Shown: positions 15,109-28,554 of the stretch, in pieces
Layout of the letters: every line of letters starts with the position of its first letter
Numbering within the stretch: the first letter of the stretch is position 1
Source of the DNA: Polyangiaceae bacterium
GTDB lineage: Bacteria > Myxococcota_A > Polyangia > Polyangiales > Polyangiaceae
Assembly (NCBI GenBank): GCA_029266615.1
Contig: JAQSWN010000029.1
Coordinates: forward strand, 1-43,642
DNA length: 43,642 bases
Direction: 5' to 3'
The notes under the pieces: model-generated
What the model saw: the letters and a program-made list of their open reading frames with translations, nothing else
What the model was told of the DNA's origin: nothing
The model's database searches: none
Position numbers and translations under genes: made by a program

Positions 15109-16356
15109 TCAGTGACCCGAACGCGCGAGGCGCTGGCGTAGGTAGCTTCGCTCCACGTCGTTTCGGGCGCGAGAGAGCGCGACGCGAAAGTGCTCGCTCG
15201 CCGCGGTCAAGTCACCAAGGCGAAGCGAAAGCTCTCCAAGGGCCGCCGCGTGGAATGGCGAGGAAACGAGTCGTTCGCTGCCTTCCAAGTCGCAGAGCTC
15301 GCTTAGACCGCGCGCGGGGCCATCTCGCTCCGCGAGCGCCATGGCTCGGCCTAACGCGGCGACCGGCGAGGGCGCGAGGTGGAGCAAACGGTCATATAGC
15401 GCGACGATACCGGCCCAGTTCGTCTGCTCGTGGCTGACGGCGCTCGCGTGGCTGACGGCGATCGCGGCCTCTAGATGGAACGGGCTGACGTGCTGGCCGG
15501 CGGCGGAGAGCTCGAAGCGCCGTAAGCCCTCCGCCAGCAAGTGCGTGTCCCAAGCGGAACGGTCTTGCTCCGACCACGGCAACAGCGCGCCGTCGGCGGA
15601 GAGCCGCGCCGGGAGCCGCGCCGCGTTCAGGCACATGAGCGATAGAAGCGCTTGGGTGGTGGGGGTTGCGCTCGGAGGGTGCTCGCAGAGCAGGGCCGTG
15701 AGTCGAATCGCTTCCTCGCATAGCTCGGGCCGCACCGCGGTCGTGGCGGAGGCGCCGTGGTAGCCCTCGTTGAACAGCAGGTACAGCGCGCGTCGCACGG
15801 TGCCGAGTCGAGCTTCGAACTCGGCGTCGCTCAGGTTGAAGAGCTCGCCCTTACTTGAAAGCGCGCGTTTGCCGCGCGTGATGCGCTTCTCCATGGCGGC
15901 GCGGCTGACGAGCAGAGCGCCGCTGATCTCCGCCGCGCCGAAGCCGCAGAGCACGTTCAAGATCAGCGTGAGCTGGGTGACGGCAGGCACGCTCGGCGGG
16001 CAGCAGGAGAACATCATGCGAAGCTGCTCGTCGCGGATCGAGCCCGCGGAGAAAGCTTCTTCCAGCGCGGAGGCGAGCTCGGCGTCGCTGCGGAAGTGAC
16101 GGTCGAGCTCGGCCGCAAAAACGCTTTCGGTGCGCTCGCGTCGAAGCAGGTCGAGGGCGCGGTTCTTGGCGGTGGTGAGGAGCCACGCGCTGGGGTTTTC
16201 CGGCACTCCGCGCAGCCTCCACACCTCCAGTGCTCGGCAAAAGGCGTGCTGTGCGACGTCCTCCGCGAGGGCGAGCCGATGCACTCCGAAAACCCGAGTG
16301 AGGGCCGCTACCAGCCGGCCCGACTCGTGCCGGAAGAAGTGCTCGGCGAGCTCCAC
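15109..16356 (-). CDS. ECF42-type RNA polymerase sigma factor with C-terminal helical extension
   Basis: 415 residues. Region 2 is at about 5-75 (FGVHRLALAEDVAQHAFCRALEVWR, NPSAWLLTTAKNRALDLLRRER). Region 4 is at about 115-175 (LRMMFSCCPPSV, LTLILNVLCGFGAAEISGALLVSRAAMEKRITRGK). A long C-terminal part of about 235 residues then contains ALYLLFNEGYHGAS, LCEEAIRLTALL and LEAAIAVSHASA, the DUF6596/TPR-like extension that defines ECF42. This group is known to be encoded with DGPF/YCII proteins rather than an anti-sigma factor, exactly as here. The start is GTG 16356, 7 nt after the DHFR-like stop; it is last in a four-gene operon. Confidence 0.95.
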   Translation of the reverse strand: MELAEHFFRHESGRLVAALTRVFGVHRLALAEDVAQHAFCRALEVWRLRGVPENPSAWLLTTAKNRALDLLRRERTESVFAAELDRHFRSDAELASALEEAFSAGSIRDEQLRMMFSCCPPSVPAVTQLTLILNVLCGFGAAEISGALLVSRAAMEKRITRGKRALSSKGELFNLSDAEFEARLGTVRRALYLLFNEGYHGASATTAVRPELCEEAIRLTALLCEHPPSATPTTQALLSLMCLNAARLPARLSADGALLPWSEQDRSAWDTHLLAEGLRRFELSAAGQHVSPFHLEAAIAVSHASAVSHEQTNWAGIVALYDRLLHLAPSPVAALGRAMALAERDGPARGLSELCDLEGSERLVSSPFHAAALGELSLRLGDLTAASEHFRVALSRARNDVERSYLRQRLARSGH

Positions 16357-16363
16357 CGCTCCG

Positions 16364-16966
16364 TTACCTTTTGGGCTCGTAGGTGACGAGCACGTTGCCC
16401 GACGGTAGCGCCAACGCTTCCTTCAGGTCGAGCTTCAGCCGCAGGCTCACGCTCCGCAGCAGTGACTGCCCGGAGCCGAGCAACACCGGACACACAACGA
16501 AGCGGTACTCGTCGATCAGCTGCGCTTCGCTCAGTTGGCTCACGACCGTTCCGCTCCCGAAAATCAGAATGTCTTTTCCCGGCTGCTTCTTGAGCGCGCG
16601 CACGACCTGAACATTCAGCTCGGGCATCACTTCCGTGTTGTTCCAGTCTACGCGCGTGAGCGTTCGCGAGGCGACGAGCTTCTTGGTGTCGTTCAGCCAG
16701 TGGGCCATGGCCGCGAACGCAGGATCGGCCTTATTTTCCCCGTGCGGACCGGCTTTTTGCAGGTCCGCGAGCGCACCGGGCCAGAAGGCGGCGAAGTTTT
16801 CGTAGGTTCGTCGCCCGAAGAGTATGCCGCCCGTTTCCGGCATGCGGGCCACGGCTCTGCGGTGTACGTCCGGATCATTGACCACCCAGTCCAATGCGCC
16901 GGACGAGTCCGAAAAGAAACCGTCTGCAGAAACTTGATTGAACATCACGATGCGTCGCTCGGTCAT
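16364..16966 (-). CDS. RibD C-terminal / dihydrofolate reductase-like protein of the ECF42 operon
   Basis: 200 residues from ATG 16966, with GAAGGAGA as ribosome site. Features are RIVMFNQVSADGFFSD (the NADPH-binding start), ETGGILFGRRTYENFAAFWP, KLVASRTLTRVDWNNTEV, DILIFGSGTVVSQLSEAQLIDEYRFVVCPVLLG and a C-terminal VLVTYEPKR. It probably reduces a small substrate with NADPH. It is third in the YCII-YCII, DGPF, DHFR-like, sigma run. A TGTCCGG-N16-CGTCA element lies in the 62-bp gap upstream of it. Confidence 0.9.
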   Translation of the reverse strand: MTERRIVMFNQVSADGFFSDSSGALDWVVNDPDVHRRAVARMPETGGILFGRRTYENFAAFWPGALADLQKAGPHGENKADPAFAAMAHWLNDTKKLVASRTLTRVDWNNTEVMPELNVQVVRALKKQPGKDILIFGSGTVVSQLSEAQLIDEYRFVVCPVLLGSGQSLLRSVSLRLKLDLKEALALPSGNVLVTYEPKR

Positions 16967-16987
16967 GGTGCGTCTCCTTCGGTTGGA

Positions 16988-17015
16988 TGACGTGCGAGCC
17001 GGGCGCCACCGGACA
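16988..17015 (-). promoter_or_regulatory. Promoter-like motif TGTCCGG-N16-CGTCA (copy B)
   Basis: On the minus strand TGTCCGG (17009-17015), 16 bp, then CGTCA (16988-16992), 21 bp before the DHFR-like ATG. It is identical in both boxes and in spacing to copy A at 17399-17426. ECF42 promoters were, as I recall, described with TGTCGA-like -35 and CGA/TC-like -10 boxes, so this is a candidate target of the operon's own sigma factor. Confidence 0.55.
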
Positions 17016-17028
17016 GGTCACGAAAAAG

Positions 17029-17388
17029 TTATCCAGTAGGTCCGGGCATGACCGGCCGCACCTCGACCGCGCCCCCGCCGAGCACGATCGGGCAACCCTT
17101 CGCAATCCTCACCGCGTCGTCCAAGTCGCGCGCGCGGATGACGATGAACCCGAGCACCATGTCCTTGGCTTCCGCGAAGGGACCGTCGGTCACCTCCAAG
17201 TCCTTGCCGCGCACGCTCTTGCCGCTGCGCTCCAGCGGTAGCCCGGGGCTCTGGAGGTGGCCCGCGCTCTCCAGCTGCCCAATCCACGCGAGCCAGGCCT
17301 CCAGGCTCTTCTGGGCGCGTTCGGGCGTGCCCATCGCCTCCTGGAAGTCCGTTTCGCTGCTCCTCAGCAAAAATACGAAATCACTCAT
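17029..17388 (-). CDS. DGPF/YCII-domain protein, partner of the ECF42 sigma factor
   Basis: A 119-residue single-domain protein with the YCII (ferredoxin-like) fold. It opens MSDFVFLLRSSETDF and carries the diagnostic DGPF within LEVTDGPFAEAKDMVLGFIVIRA, with C-terminal GGAVEVRPVMP. DGPF proteins are constant neighbours of ECF42 sigma factors; their biochemical job is unknown, though sensing or modulation of the sigma factor has been proposed. ATG 17388 lies 11 nt after the CGTCA box of promoter motif copy A, so it could be the first gene of an internal, sigma-dependent transcript. Confidence 0.93.
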   Translation of the reverse strand: MSDFVFLLRSSETDFQEAMGTPERAQKSLEAWLAWIGQLESAGHLQSPGLPLERSGKSVRGKDLEVTDGPFAEAKDMVLGFIVIRARDLDDAVRIAKGCPIVLGGGAVEVRPVMPGPTG

Positions 17389-17398
17389 GGTGGCTTAC

Positions 17399-17426
17399 TG
17401 ACGTTCGACGCGCGCGGCGCCGGACA
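17399..17426 (-). promoter_or_regulatory. Promoter-like motif TGTCCGG-N16-CGTCA (copy A)
   Basis: On the minus strand TGTCCGG (17420-17426), 16 bp, then CGTCA (17399-17403), just before the DGPF gene. Matching boxes and spacing in copies A and B, with unrelated spacers, argue for a sigma factor recognition site. Confidence 0.55.
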
Positions 17427-17431
17427 TCTTT

Positions 17432-18163
17432 TCAAGGCTCGTTCAGCTCACGGACGTCCACCTCGTTTTCGCCGAGGATGGCCGCGTAGCGGTCGGCCCA
17501 AGCCAGCGCCTCGGCCTTGCTCGGCAGCTGGAGCAGCGAGAACCCGGCGATGAGCTCCTTGGACTCCGCGAAGGGACCGTCCACCCAAAGTCGCTGGCCC
17601 TTCGGAGCCGAAGCGAGGCGTGAGCCCTTCGCGCTCGGCGCGAGGCTCTCGGCGGCGAGCACGGCGCCATCGTCTCCGAGGCGCTCCGACAACGCACGGG
17701 CAGCGGCAGCGTGGTGGGCTCCCGTATCGCCCGCCTCGTCCGCGGCCGTCGATTTGCACAGGAGCAGGAAGCGCTCGGGCGCGGCGTTCGGCTTGGTCAT
17801 CATCCCGAGGTCCCAAGGCTCGACGACGGGGCCAACCTCTACCTCCGCGCCCCCAAGGGAGCTCGCCAGCGTCTCAGCGTGGCCGACGGCTGCGTCCAGG
17901 GAGCGCGCGCTGATCATGACGAAGGAGGCGACGAGCTCGTTCTCGCCCTGGTACGGGCCCGGCTTCGCGTGGGGCTCGGCGCCGCCGGTGGCTGCTTGCA
18001 CCTTCACGCGTCGGGCGCTCCGATGCAGCCCCGCGCCGTTGAGGAATACGCCCTCTCGCAAGCTTCCTTGCACGAGCGCCCCCATGTTGCTGACGATGTC
18101 CTGGTTCGGCGGCGCGCCGGCTTCCATGGCGGCGTCGACCTTGTGCATGACGATGAAGCGCAT
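17432..18163 (-). CDS. Tandem YCII-domain protein (two domains, one DGPF-type)
   Basis: 243 residues made of two YCII units. The first (about 1-110) opens MRFIVMHKVDAAMEAG, but where DGPF is expected it reads PGPYQGENELVASFVMISA, so the signature is degenerate. The second (about 125-240) opens APERFLLLCKSTAADEAG and has the intact WVDGPFAESKELIAGFSLL. The duplication probably gives an intramolecular version of a YCII dimer. It is first in the ECF42 operon and starts at ATG 18163 with AGGAGA upstream. Unlike the next two genes, no TGTCCGG-N16-CGTCA element was found ahead of it. Confidence 0.9.
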   Translation of the reverse strand: MRFIVMHKVDAAMEAGAPPNQDIVSNMGALVQGSLREGVFLNGAGLHRSARRVKVQAATGGAEPHAKPGPYQGENELVASFVMISARSLDAAVGHAETLASSLGGAEVEVGPVVEPWDLGMMTKPNAAPERFLLLCKSTAADEAGDTGAHHAAAARALSERLGDDGAVLAAESLAPSAKGSRLASAPKGQRLWVDGPFAESKELIAGFSLLQLPSKAEALAWADRYAAILGENEVDVRELNEP

Positions 18164-18569
18164 GAAAGTCTCCTACGTGGCGGGACTTTTTAGCGCGGAT
18201 CCCGCGCGGTGTTAAAGCCTCGAAGTGCAGTGCCGGAGGAGGTGGGTGGATCTGCGTCACGAGCCGGGCCGAGCCGTGCTCGGTTTCTCGACCGGGACTC
18301 GGCGTGGCGATGCCTCGGGCTGCTCGTTCTGGGACGTGATGAAGTTCCGCCTCGAGACGCCCGGCGGGCTCATGTAGGTGCCTGACTGCGGTTCGGACCG
18401 GTGGGCCCTGCTCCAGGTGGCTACAAAGTCCGAGAACCCGGAATCGATTCCAGGAAACCGGACGGTTCACTCGCTGGCTTTTTCGTGGATCCTGGCGTTT
18501 CGTGCTTGGCACGGCGCGCGCATAAGGGAAGGGCAGGTCACCGCCTCGAAGCCAGGGGCGGGACAAAGT
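18164..18569. other. Intergenic region upstream of the ECF42 operon
   Basis: About 400 bp without a recognisable gene or clear promoter. Open frames here have no motif and several are out-of-phase readings of the adjoining repeats. Confidence 0.4.
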
Positions 18570-18713
18570 CTCCGACCGGCGCTGCGTGCCATCCCTCACG
18601 CGACGCCGAGTCCCTAACTCCGACCGGCGCCGCGTGCCATCCCTCACGCGGCTCCGAGTCCCTAACTCCGACCGGCGCCGCTCGCTCATCCCCCTCGAGC
18701 GGCGCCGGTCCTT
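18570..18713. repeat. Three tandem 48-bp units
   Basis: Units begin with CTCCGACCGGCG at 18570, 18618 and 18666, a period of exactly 48 bp. Units 1 and 2 are nearly identical; unit 3 diverges after its first third to form the terminator hairpin. The array lies directly downstream of the HAMP-array kinase gene. Confidence 0.8.
18670..18710 (-). terminator. 15-bp perfect hairpin ending the kinase operon
   Basis: Arms 18670-18684 and 18696-18710 (core CCGGCGCCGCTCG) pair perfectly around an 11-nt loop, starting 10 nt after the kinase stop codon on the minus strand. No long T-tract follows, but the stem is exceptionally stable. It is formed by unit 3 of the 48-bp array. Confidence 0.7.
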
Positions 18714-18719
18714 AATTTG

Positions 18720-25007
<6,288 letters not shown>

Positions 25008-25010
25008 CGC

Positions 25011-26651
25011 TCACTCCTCACCTAGGGCTTTGGGACGCCGGAGGCTCTCGTTGCGCCTGCGGCTCAAATCTACGAACACGGCCACTTTCTTGCGGACGAT
25101 CTCGGCGTCGAGCGGCTTGACCAGGTAGTCGGCGCCACCGGCCGAGTACGCGCGGTGGATCTCTTGAGGGTCGTCGCCAAACGCGGTGATGAAGATGATC
25201 GGGATGTCTCGGCTGCGCTCGAGCTCTTTCATGTGAATCGCCACCTCCAAGCCGTCCATACCGGGCATCGCCACGTCGATGAGCGCGACCGCGAAGGTCT
25301 CGCGCAGGGCGAGGCTCAGGGCTTCCTCTCCGGAGCTGGCCGTGACCAGTCGGTAATCGGGGCGCTCCAAGATCGCGCGCAGGGCCAGCAGGTTTTCTGG
25401 CCGATCATCGACCATCAAGATATTGGCGACCTGAGTGCCGCCGCTCTGGGGCACTCGTTCGCGCTTGGGCAAAGTGAACTTCACCGTCGTGCCTTCGCCG
25501 ACCACGCTCTCCGCCCAGATTTGTCCGCCGTGCGCCTCCACGATCGCTCGGCAGATCGTCAAACCCAGGCCTGCTCCGCGCCGGTCGCCCTTGGCGCCTT
25601 GCCAGAAGCGGTCGAACAGATGCGGCAGCTGCTCGGCCGGGATTCCGGGCCCCGTGTCCCGGACCCACAGCAAAATGTCACCTTCTTGCTCGCTGGCGCC
25701 CACGGTCACGGTGCCGCCCGGCAGCGTGAACTTGATGGCGTTTCCGACCAGATTCTCGAGCACCTCCAAGATGCGCTCTTCGTCGGCGTCGATGCCGGGG
25801 AGCTCCGGCGAGAGGTCGCTCGCAAGAATCACGGAAGAAGTCGCGGCAAGGCCTTGCTGCGACTCCGTGGCGGCCAAAATCGTGTTCGCCGTATCGAGCT
25901 GTCGCTTCTCGATCGAAAATCGTCCGCTCTCGATGGCGCTGATGTCGAGCAGGTCGCGGATCAGGTGCTCGGCGCGCTGGGTCGCGCGCATGATGCGCTC
26001 GACCGGCCGACGTGAGAGCAGATCCGGGAGCCGCTGGTGAAGGCTGCTGGAAGCGGCCGCGATCACGTTGAGCGGATTGCGCAAGTCGTGGGCGACGATG
26101 CCCAACACTTCGTCGCGAGCGCGCAGCGAGCGCATGAGCTCGTCGTGGCTCCTGCGCTCGGCGATGGCCGATGCCGCGTGGCGAGCCAGCTGCGGCAAGC
26201 GGGAGCGCTCCACCGCGCTCGGCGCCGGAACCGGCACTTGCAGGCAAATCACGCCCAAAGGAGAGTCGACCCCCGGCACCAACACGCACAGTGCGTCACC
26301 GCCCAGGCCCGCGCACAGCTCGTGAGTGCGCGGCAGCTCCAGGGGGCCTGCGTCCAAGCCGCTCGGCGCCGCCGCGCGGGCGCCGGAGCGCCAGTTTTCG
26401 GAGACTCCCGCGGCCGCGCTCGCGCAGAGCAGCGTGCCTTCGCGCATCCACAGCACGGCGGCTTGGGAGCCGATCAAATCCTGAAAGGCGGCGACTACGC
26501 GCGGCAGCAGCTGGCTGCAGTCGGTGCTGGCCGCGGTCGCTTCGAGCAGCTCTTCGAGCGACCGCGAATAGCGGAGCTCGAGCGCGAGCACACGCTCCAG
26601 ATCGCCTTGCTCGACGCGCGGACGCAGCTGCATGGGGGCCGCGCTGCTCAT
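25011..26651 (-). CDS. Hybrid histidine kinase: GAF, HisKA-HATPase, receiver
   Basis: 546 residues, soluble. A GAF-like sensor domain lies at about 30-165 (LPRVVAAFQDLIGSQAAVLW, SPLGVICLQVPV). HisKA follows, with the phospho-acceptor in GIVAHDLRNPLNVI at about 190. The ATPase has NLVGNAIKFTLPGG, VRDTGPGIPAEQLPHLFDRFWQ and GAGLGLTI. The C-terminal receiver is at about 415-530 (NILMVDDRPENLLAL, ALIDVAMPGMDGLEVA with the phospho-Asp, DYLVKPLDAE). The start overlaps the stop of the small HTH gene by 4 bp (ATGA), and the HAMP-array kinase follows after 3 bp. The three genes are evidently one operon, and the two kinases may form a phosphorelay. Confidence 0.95.
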   Translation of the reverse strand: MSSAAPMQLRPRVEQGDLERVLALELRYSRSLEELLEATAASTDCSQLLPRVVAAFQDLIGSQAAVLWMREGTLLCASAAAGVSENWRSGARAAAPSGLDAGPLELPRTHELCAGLGGDALCVLVPGVDSPLGVICLQVPVPAPSAVERSRLPQLARHAASAIAERRSHDELMRSLRARDEVLGIVAHDLRNPLNVIAAASSSLHQRLPDLLSRRPVERIMRATQRAEHLIRDLLDISAIESGRFSIEKRQLDTANTILAATESQQGLAATSSVILASDLSPELPGIDADEERILEVLENLVGNAIKFTLPGGTVTVGASEQEGDILLWVRDTGPGIPAEQLPHLFDRFWQGAKGDRRGAGLGLTICRAIVEAHGGQIWAESVVGEGTTVKFTLPKRERVPQSGGTQVANILMVDDRPENLLALRAILERPDYRLVTASSGEEALSLALRETFAVALIDVAMPGMDGLEVAIHMKELERSRDIPIIFITAFGDDPQEIHRAYSAGGADYLVKPLDAEIVRKKVAVFVDLSRRRNESLRRPKALGEE

Positions 26652-26875
26652 CGGGCCCTCCGCAGCCGGGCGCTGGACTTGGCGCGCTCGCGCGTCCTCG
26701 CCAATGCCTCCACGTCGCCGCGCCTAAAGAGACGCACGCCGCTGATCGTGCTCATGAATGGCAACGAGCCGCCCCGCGCGAGCAACCGAACCATGTCCAC
26801 CGAGACGCCCAGAATGCGACCCGCGTCGGACGCGGTCATCAAGTCGTCCGCGCCCGCAACCTTCTTCAGACTCAT
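26648..26875 (-). CDS. Small excisionase/MerR-type helix-turn-helix protein
   Basis: 75 residues. LMTASDAGRILGVSVDMVRLLARGGSLPFMSTISGVRLFRRGDVEALARTR is a complete MerR-like/HTH_17 DNA-binding unit: two recognition helices, a Gly-Val-Arg-Leu-Phe turn replacing the usual G-x-R-x-F/Y, and the 'R-x-D-V-x-A' helix. A basic tail follows and there is no effector domain. Free-standing proteins of this type include BldC and phage excisionases. ATG 26875 has AGGAGT upstream. It is first in the kinase operon, which suggests the output regulator or a transcriptional autoregulator of the signalling unit; this is inference. Confidence 0.85.
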   Translation of the reverse strand: MSLKKVAGADDLMTASDAGRILGVSVDMVRLLARGGSLPFMSTISGVRLFRRGDVEALARTRERAKSSARLRRAR

Positions 26876-26911
26876 TGCCGGACTCCTGGAGTGCCGAATC
26901 GTCAGATCCGC

Positions 26912-26940
26912 ATTAGGGCCCCAGCCGGGGCTGGAATCAA
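26912..26940 (-). promoter_or_regulatory. Promoter of the kinase operon with a dyad in the spacer
   Basis: On the minus strand TTGATT (26935-26940), 17-bp spacer and CCTAAT (26912-26917), 37 bp before the HTH gene start. The spacer (26918-26934) is dominated by a CCAGCC-N2-GGCTGG inverted repeat. MerR-type proteins classically bind dyads between -35 and -10, so the product of the first gene may bind here. Confidence 0.55.
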
Positions 26941-27064
26941 GGGGATGAATGACACCCGATTTGCATCCTATTTGTGGCTAAATGACGCAACGGGGCAAGT
27001 TGGTAAATGGCAATTTGCACCAGTAGAAAGCCCGTCGCATGAACGCGCTGCTGTCCTCCGGAAA

Positions 27065-27628
27065 TCATGGGCGCAGGTAACGCTCGGCGACTACGCGGAA
27101 CAACCGCTCGCGCCGGCTGCCTTCGCTCCACGTGTAGAGCGCGATGCGGTCGAGCTCCGCGGACACGGAGCGGAGATCCAAAGTGGCGGCCCAAGAGAGC
27201 CCCTCCTCGCGCGCGGTCGCGGTGGCGCGTCGGGCCGGCCTGGCGAGCGTCACGTGAGCCTTGGGGGCTCGCTCCTCGCGGCGCCCGAGGGCGGCCTCAC
27301 TCACGACGTCGCGCAGGCGCGCCATGCAGGTCTCCGTCTCCAGGCGGCCCCGCGCGAGCAGTGAAGAGAGCGCGGAGTACTCAGGCGTCGGGCCCATCGG
27401 CACCACCTCCGCCAAGGAGATCTCGATTGGTGATTGTGGACGCAGCGCGAGCTCCGCGTCGAGCGCGGTGAGCCCGCGCTGGGCCGCTCGTTCGCTGCAC
27501 CCGCCGAGGAACGAGAGCGTGAGGTGCACGTCCTCACCGTGGAAGAGGCGGAAGAGCGGCGGCGGCGCGGGCAGCTCCGCGACGAAGGAGCCGTCGATAG
27601 GGAAGGCGAAGAACCAGTTCGGGCGCAT
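27065..27628 (-). CDS. thpR: RNA 2',3'-cyclic phosphodiesterase (LigT/2H family)
   Basis: 187 residues from ATG 27628 (MRPNWFFAFPID). The 2H phosphoesterase signature is present twice: HLTLSFLGG (His35, Thr37) and HVTLARPAR (His125, Thr127), framing the active-site cleft. WSEGSRRERLFRVVAERYL near the C-terminus matches the usual end of the family. The enzyme hydrolyses 2',3'-cyclic phosphates on RNA and can ligate 2'-5' ends in vitro. A longer frame to 27676 would overlap the divergent ArsR promoter, so the internal ATG is preferred. It stands alone, divergent from the ArsR-AHSA1 pair. Confidence 0.9.
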   Translation of the reverse strand: MRPNWFFAFPIDGSFVAELPAPPPLFRLFHGEDVHLTLSFLGGCSERAAQRGLTALDAELALRPQSPIEISLAEVVPMGPTPEYSALSSLLARGRLETETCMARLRDVVSEAALGRREERAPKAHVTLARPARRATATAREEGLSWAATLDLRSVSAELDRIALYTWSEGSRRERLFRVVAERYLRP

Positions 27629-27650
27629 GCTCGGAGTCGACGGGGTGAGC

Positions 27651-27696
27651 TTGACAAGGCCGGGCGCGGGGCACAATAGTTAGGTAAATGCTTAAC
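27651..27696 (+). promoter_or_regulatory. ArsR promoter and overlapping operator
   Basis: TTGACA (27651-27656), 18-bp spacer and AATAGT (27675-27680). An imperfect 18-bp palindrome with arms GTTAGG (27679-27684) and CTTAAC (27691-27696) spans the -10 edge and the ATG. The -10 ends 7 nt before ATG 27688, so the transcript is probably leaderless and self-repressed. Confidence 0.65.
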
Positions 27697-28047
27697 CAAA
27701 GCGCGGCCCTGGACCAGGTATTTCAGGCGCTGGCGGATCCTACGCGCCGCCGCATGCTGGAGCGCCTGAGCCGGGGGCCCGCGTCGGTGAGTGAGCTGGC
27801 AGAACCGCTCGCTATGTCGCTGCCCGCGGTGGTGCAGCACCTGCAAATGTTGGAGACGAGCGGGCTCGTGCAGAGCGAGAAAGTGGGCCGAGTGCGTACC
27901 TGTCGCATGGACTCTAGCGGCCTGCGCTCGGCCCAGCATTGGATAGCGGAGCGACGGGACTCCTGGGAGCGCAAGTTGGACCGCCTCGATGACTTCCTTG
28001 CGGAAACGGCGCCCAGCTCGCGCAAGAAACGGAGCAAGCGCCCATGA
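27688..28047 (+). CDS. ArsR-family transcriptional regulator (second ArsR-AHSA1 pair)
   Basis: 119 residues. LDQVFQALADPTRRRMLERLSRGPASVSELAEPLAMSLPAVVQHLQMLETSGLV is a textbook winged helix, followed by the wing SEKVGRVRTCRMDSSGL and a basic C-terminus (SRKKRSKRP). No metal-binding Cys motif is present. The gene overlaps the downstream AHSA1 gene by 4 bp (ATGA). The arrangement, including the palindrome over the start, copies the ArsR at 12222. It probably represses its own two-gene operon until a ligand, possibly one bound by the SRPBCC partner, appears. Confidence 0.93.
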   Translation: MLNQSAALDQVFQALADPTRRRMLERLSRGPASVSELAEPLAMSLPAVVQHLQMLETSGLVQSEKVGRVRTCRMDSSGLRSAQHWIAERRDSWERKLDRLDDFLAETAPSSRKKRSKRP

Positions 28048-28493
28048 AGCTGAGCGTCGTGCACGACACCTTTCGCATCGAGCGCACGTTCGACGCGTCA
28101 CCCGAGCGCGTCTTTCTCGCGTTTTCTGATCTGCAGCGCAAGACCCAGTGGTTCAGCGGTCCGGAGAGCTGGGTTACGGTGCGGCGCGAGTTGGACTTTC
28201 GCATCGGAGGCACGGAGGTGCTTAGCGGTGGCCCGCGAGGGGGCGAGCCTCACACCTACGAGGCGCGCTACTTCGACATCGTCCCGAATCGGCGCATCAT
28301 TTACGCGTACGACATGTACGTCGGCGCTCGGAAGCTGTCCGTGTCGCTCGCCAGCGTCGAGCTTACTCCTCAAGGCCGCCGCACTCACCTCGCGCTCACC
28401 GAGCAAGGCGCGTACCTGGACGGCGTGGAGAACGGCTCCGAGCGCCGCGCTGGAACGGAGCTCTTGATGGATCGGCTCGCGGCGACACTGTGA
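28044..28493 (+). CDS. AHSA1/SRPBCC domain protein
   Basis: 149 residues, single START/SRPBCC domain: FRIERTFDASPERVFLAFSDLQRKTQWF, then VTVRRELDFRIGG, GEPHTYEARYFDIVPNRRIIYAYDM, and LTEQGAYLDGVENGSERRAGTELLMDRL. This last segment (G-A-Y-L-D-G-x-E...R-x-x-G-x-x-x-L) is standard for the AHSA1 group that pairs with ArsR regulators. These proteins form a deep hydrophobic ligand pocket; the physiological ligand is unknown. Co-translated with the upstream ArsR. Confidence 0.92.
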   Translation: MKLSVVHDTFRIERTFDASPERVFLAFSDLQRKTQWFSGPESWVTVRRELDFRIGGTEVLSGGPRGGEPHTYEARYFDIVPNRRIIYAYDMYVGARKLSVSLASVELTPQGRRTHLALTEQGAYLDGVENGSERRAGTELLMDRLAATL

Positions 28494-28554
28494 CCGAGCT
28501 CAGGGGACGGTGCGCCGCTGGTCTACGGCGCCACTTTCCGGCACTCTTGCGTCC

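Noticed and set aside
17874..18689. Minus-strand frame encoding a repeated RRSELGTR-type peptide
   Set aside because: It is a translation of the 48-bp tandem array joined to an off-frame reading of the YCII-YCII gene.
18570..18713. Possible CRISPR array
   Set aside because: Units are contiguous 48-bp tandems without unique spacers, only three copies, and no cas genes are present in the window.
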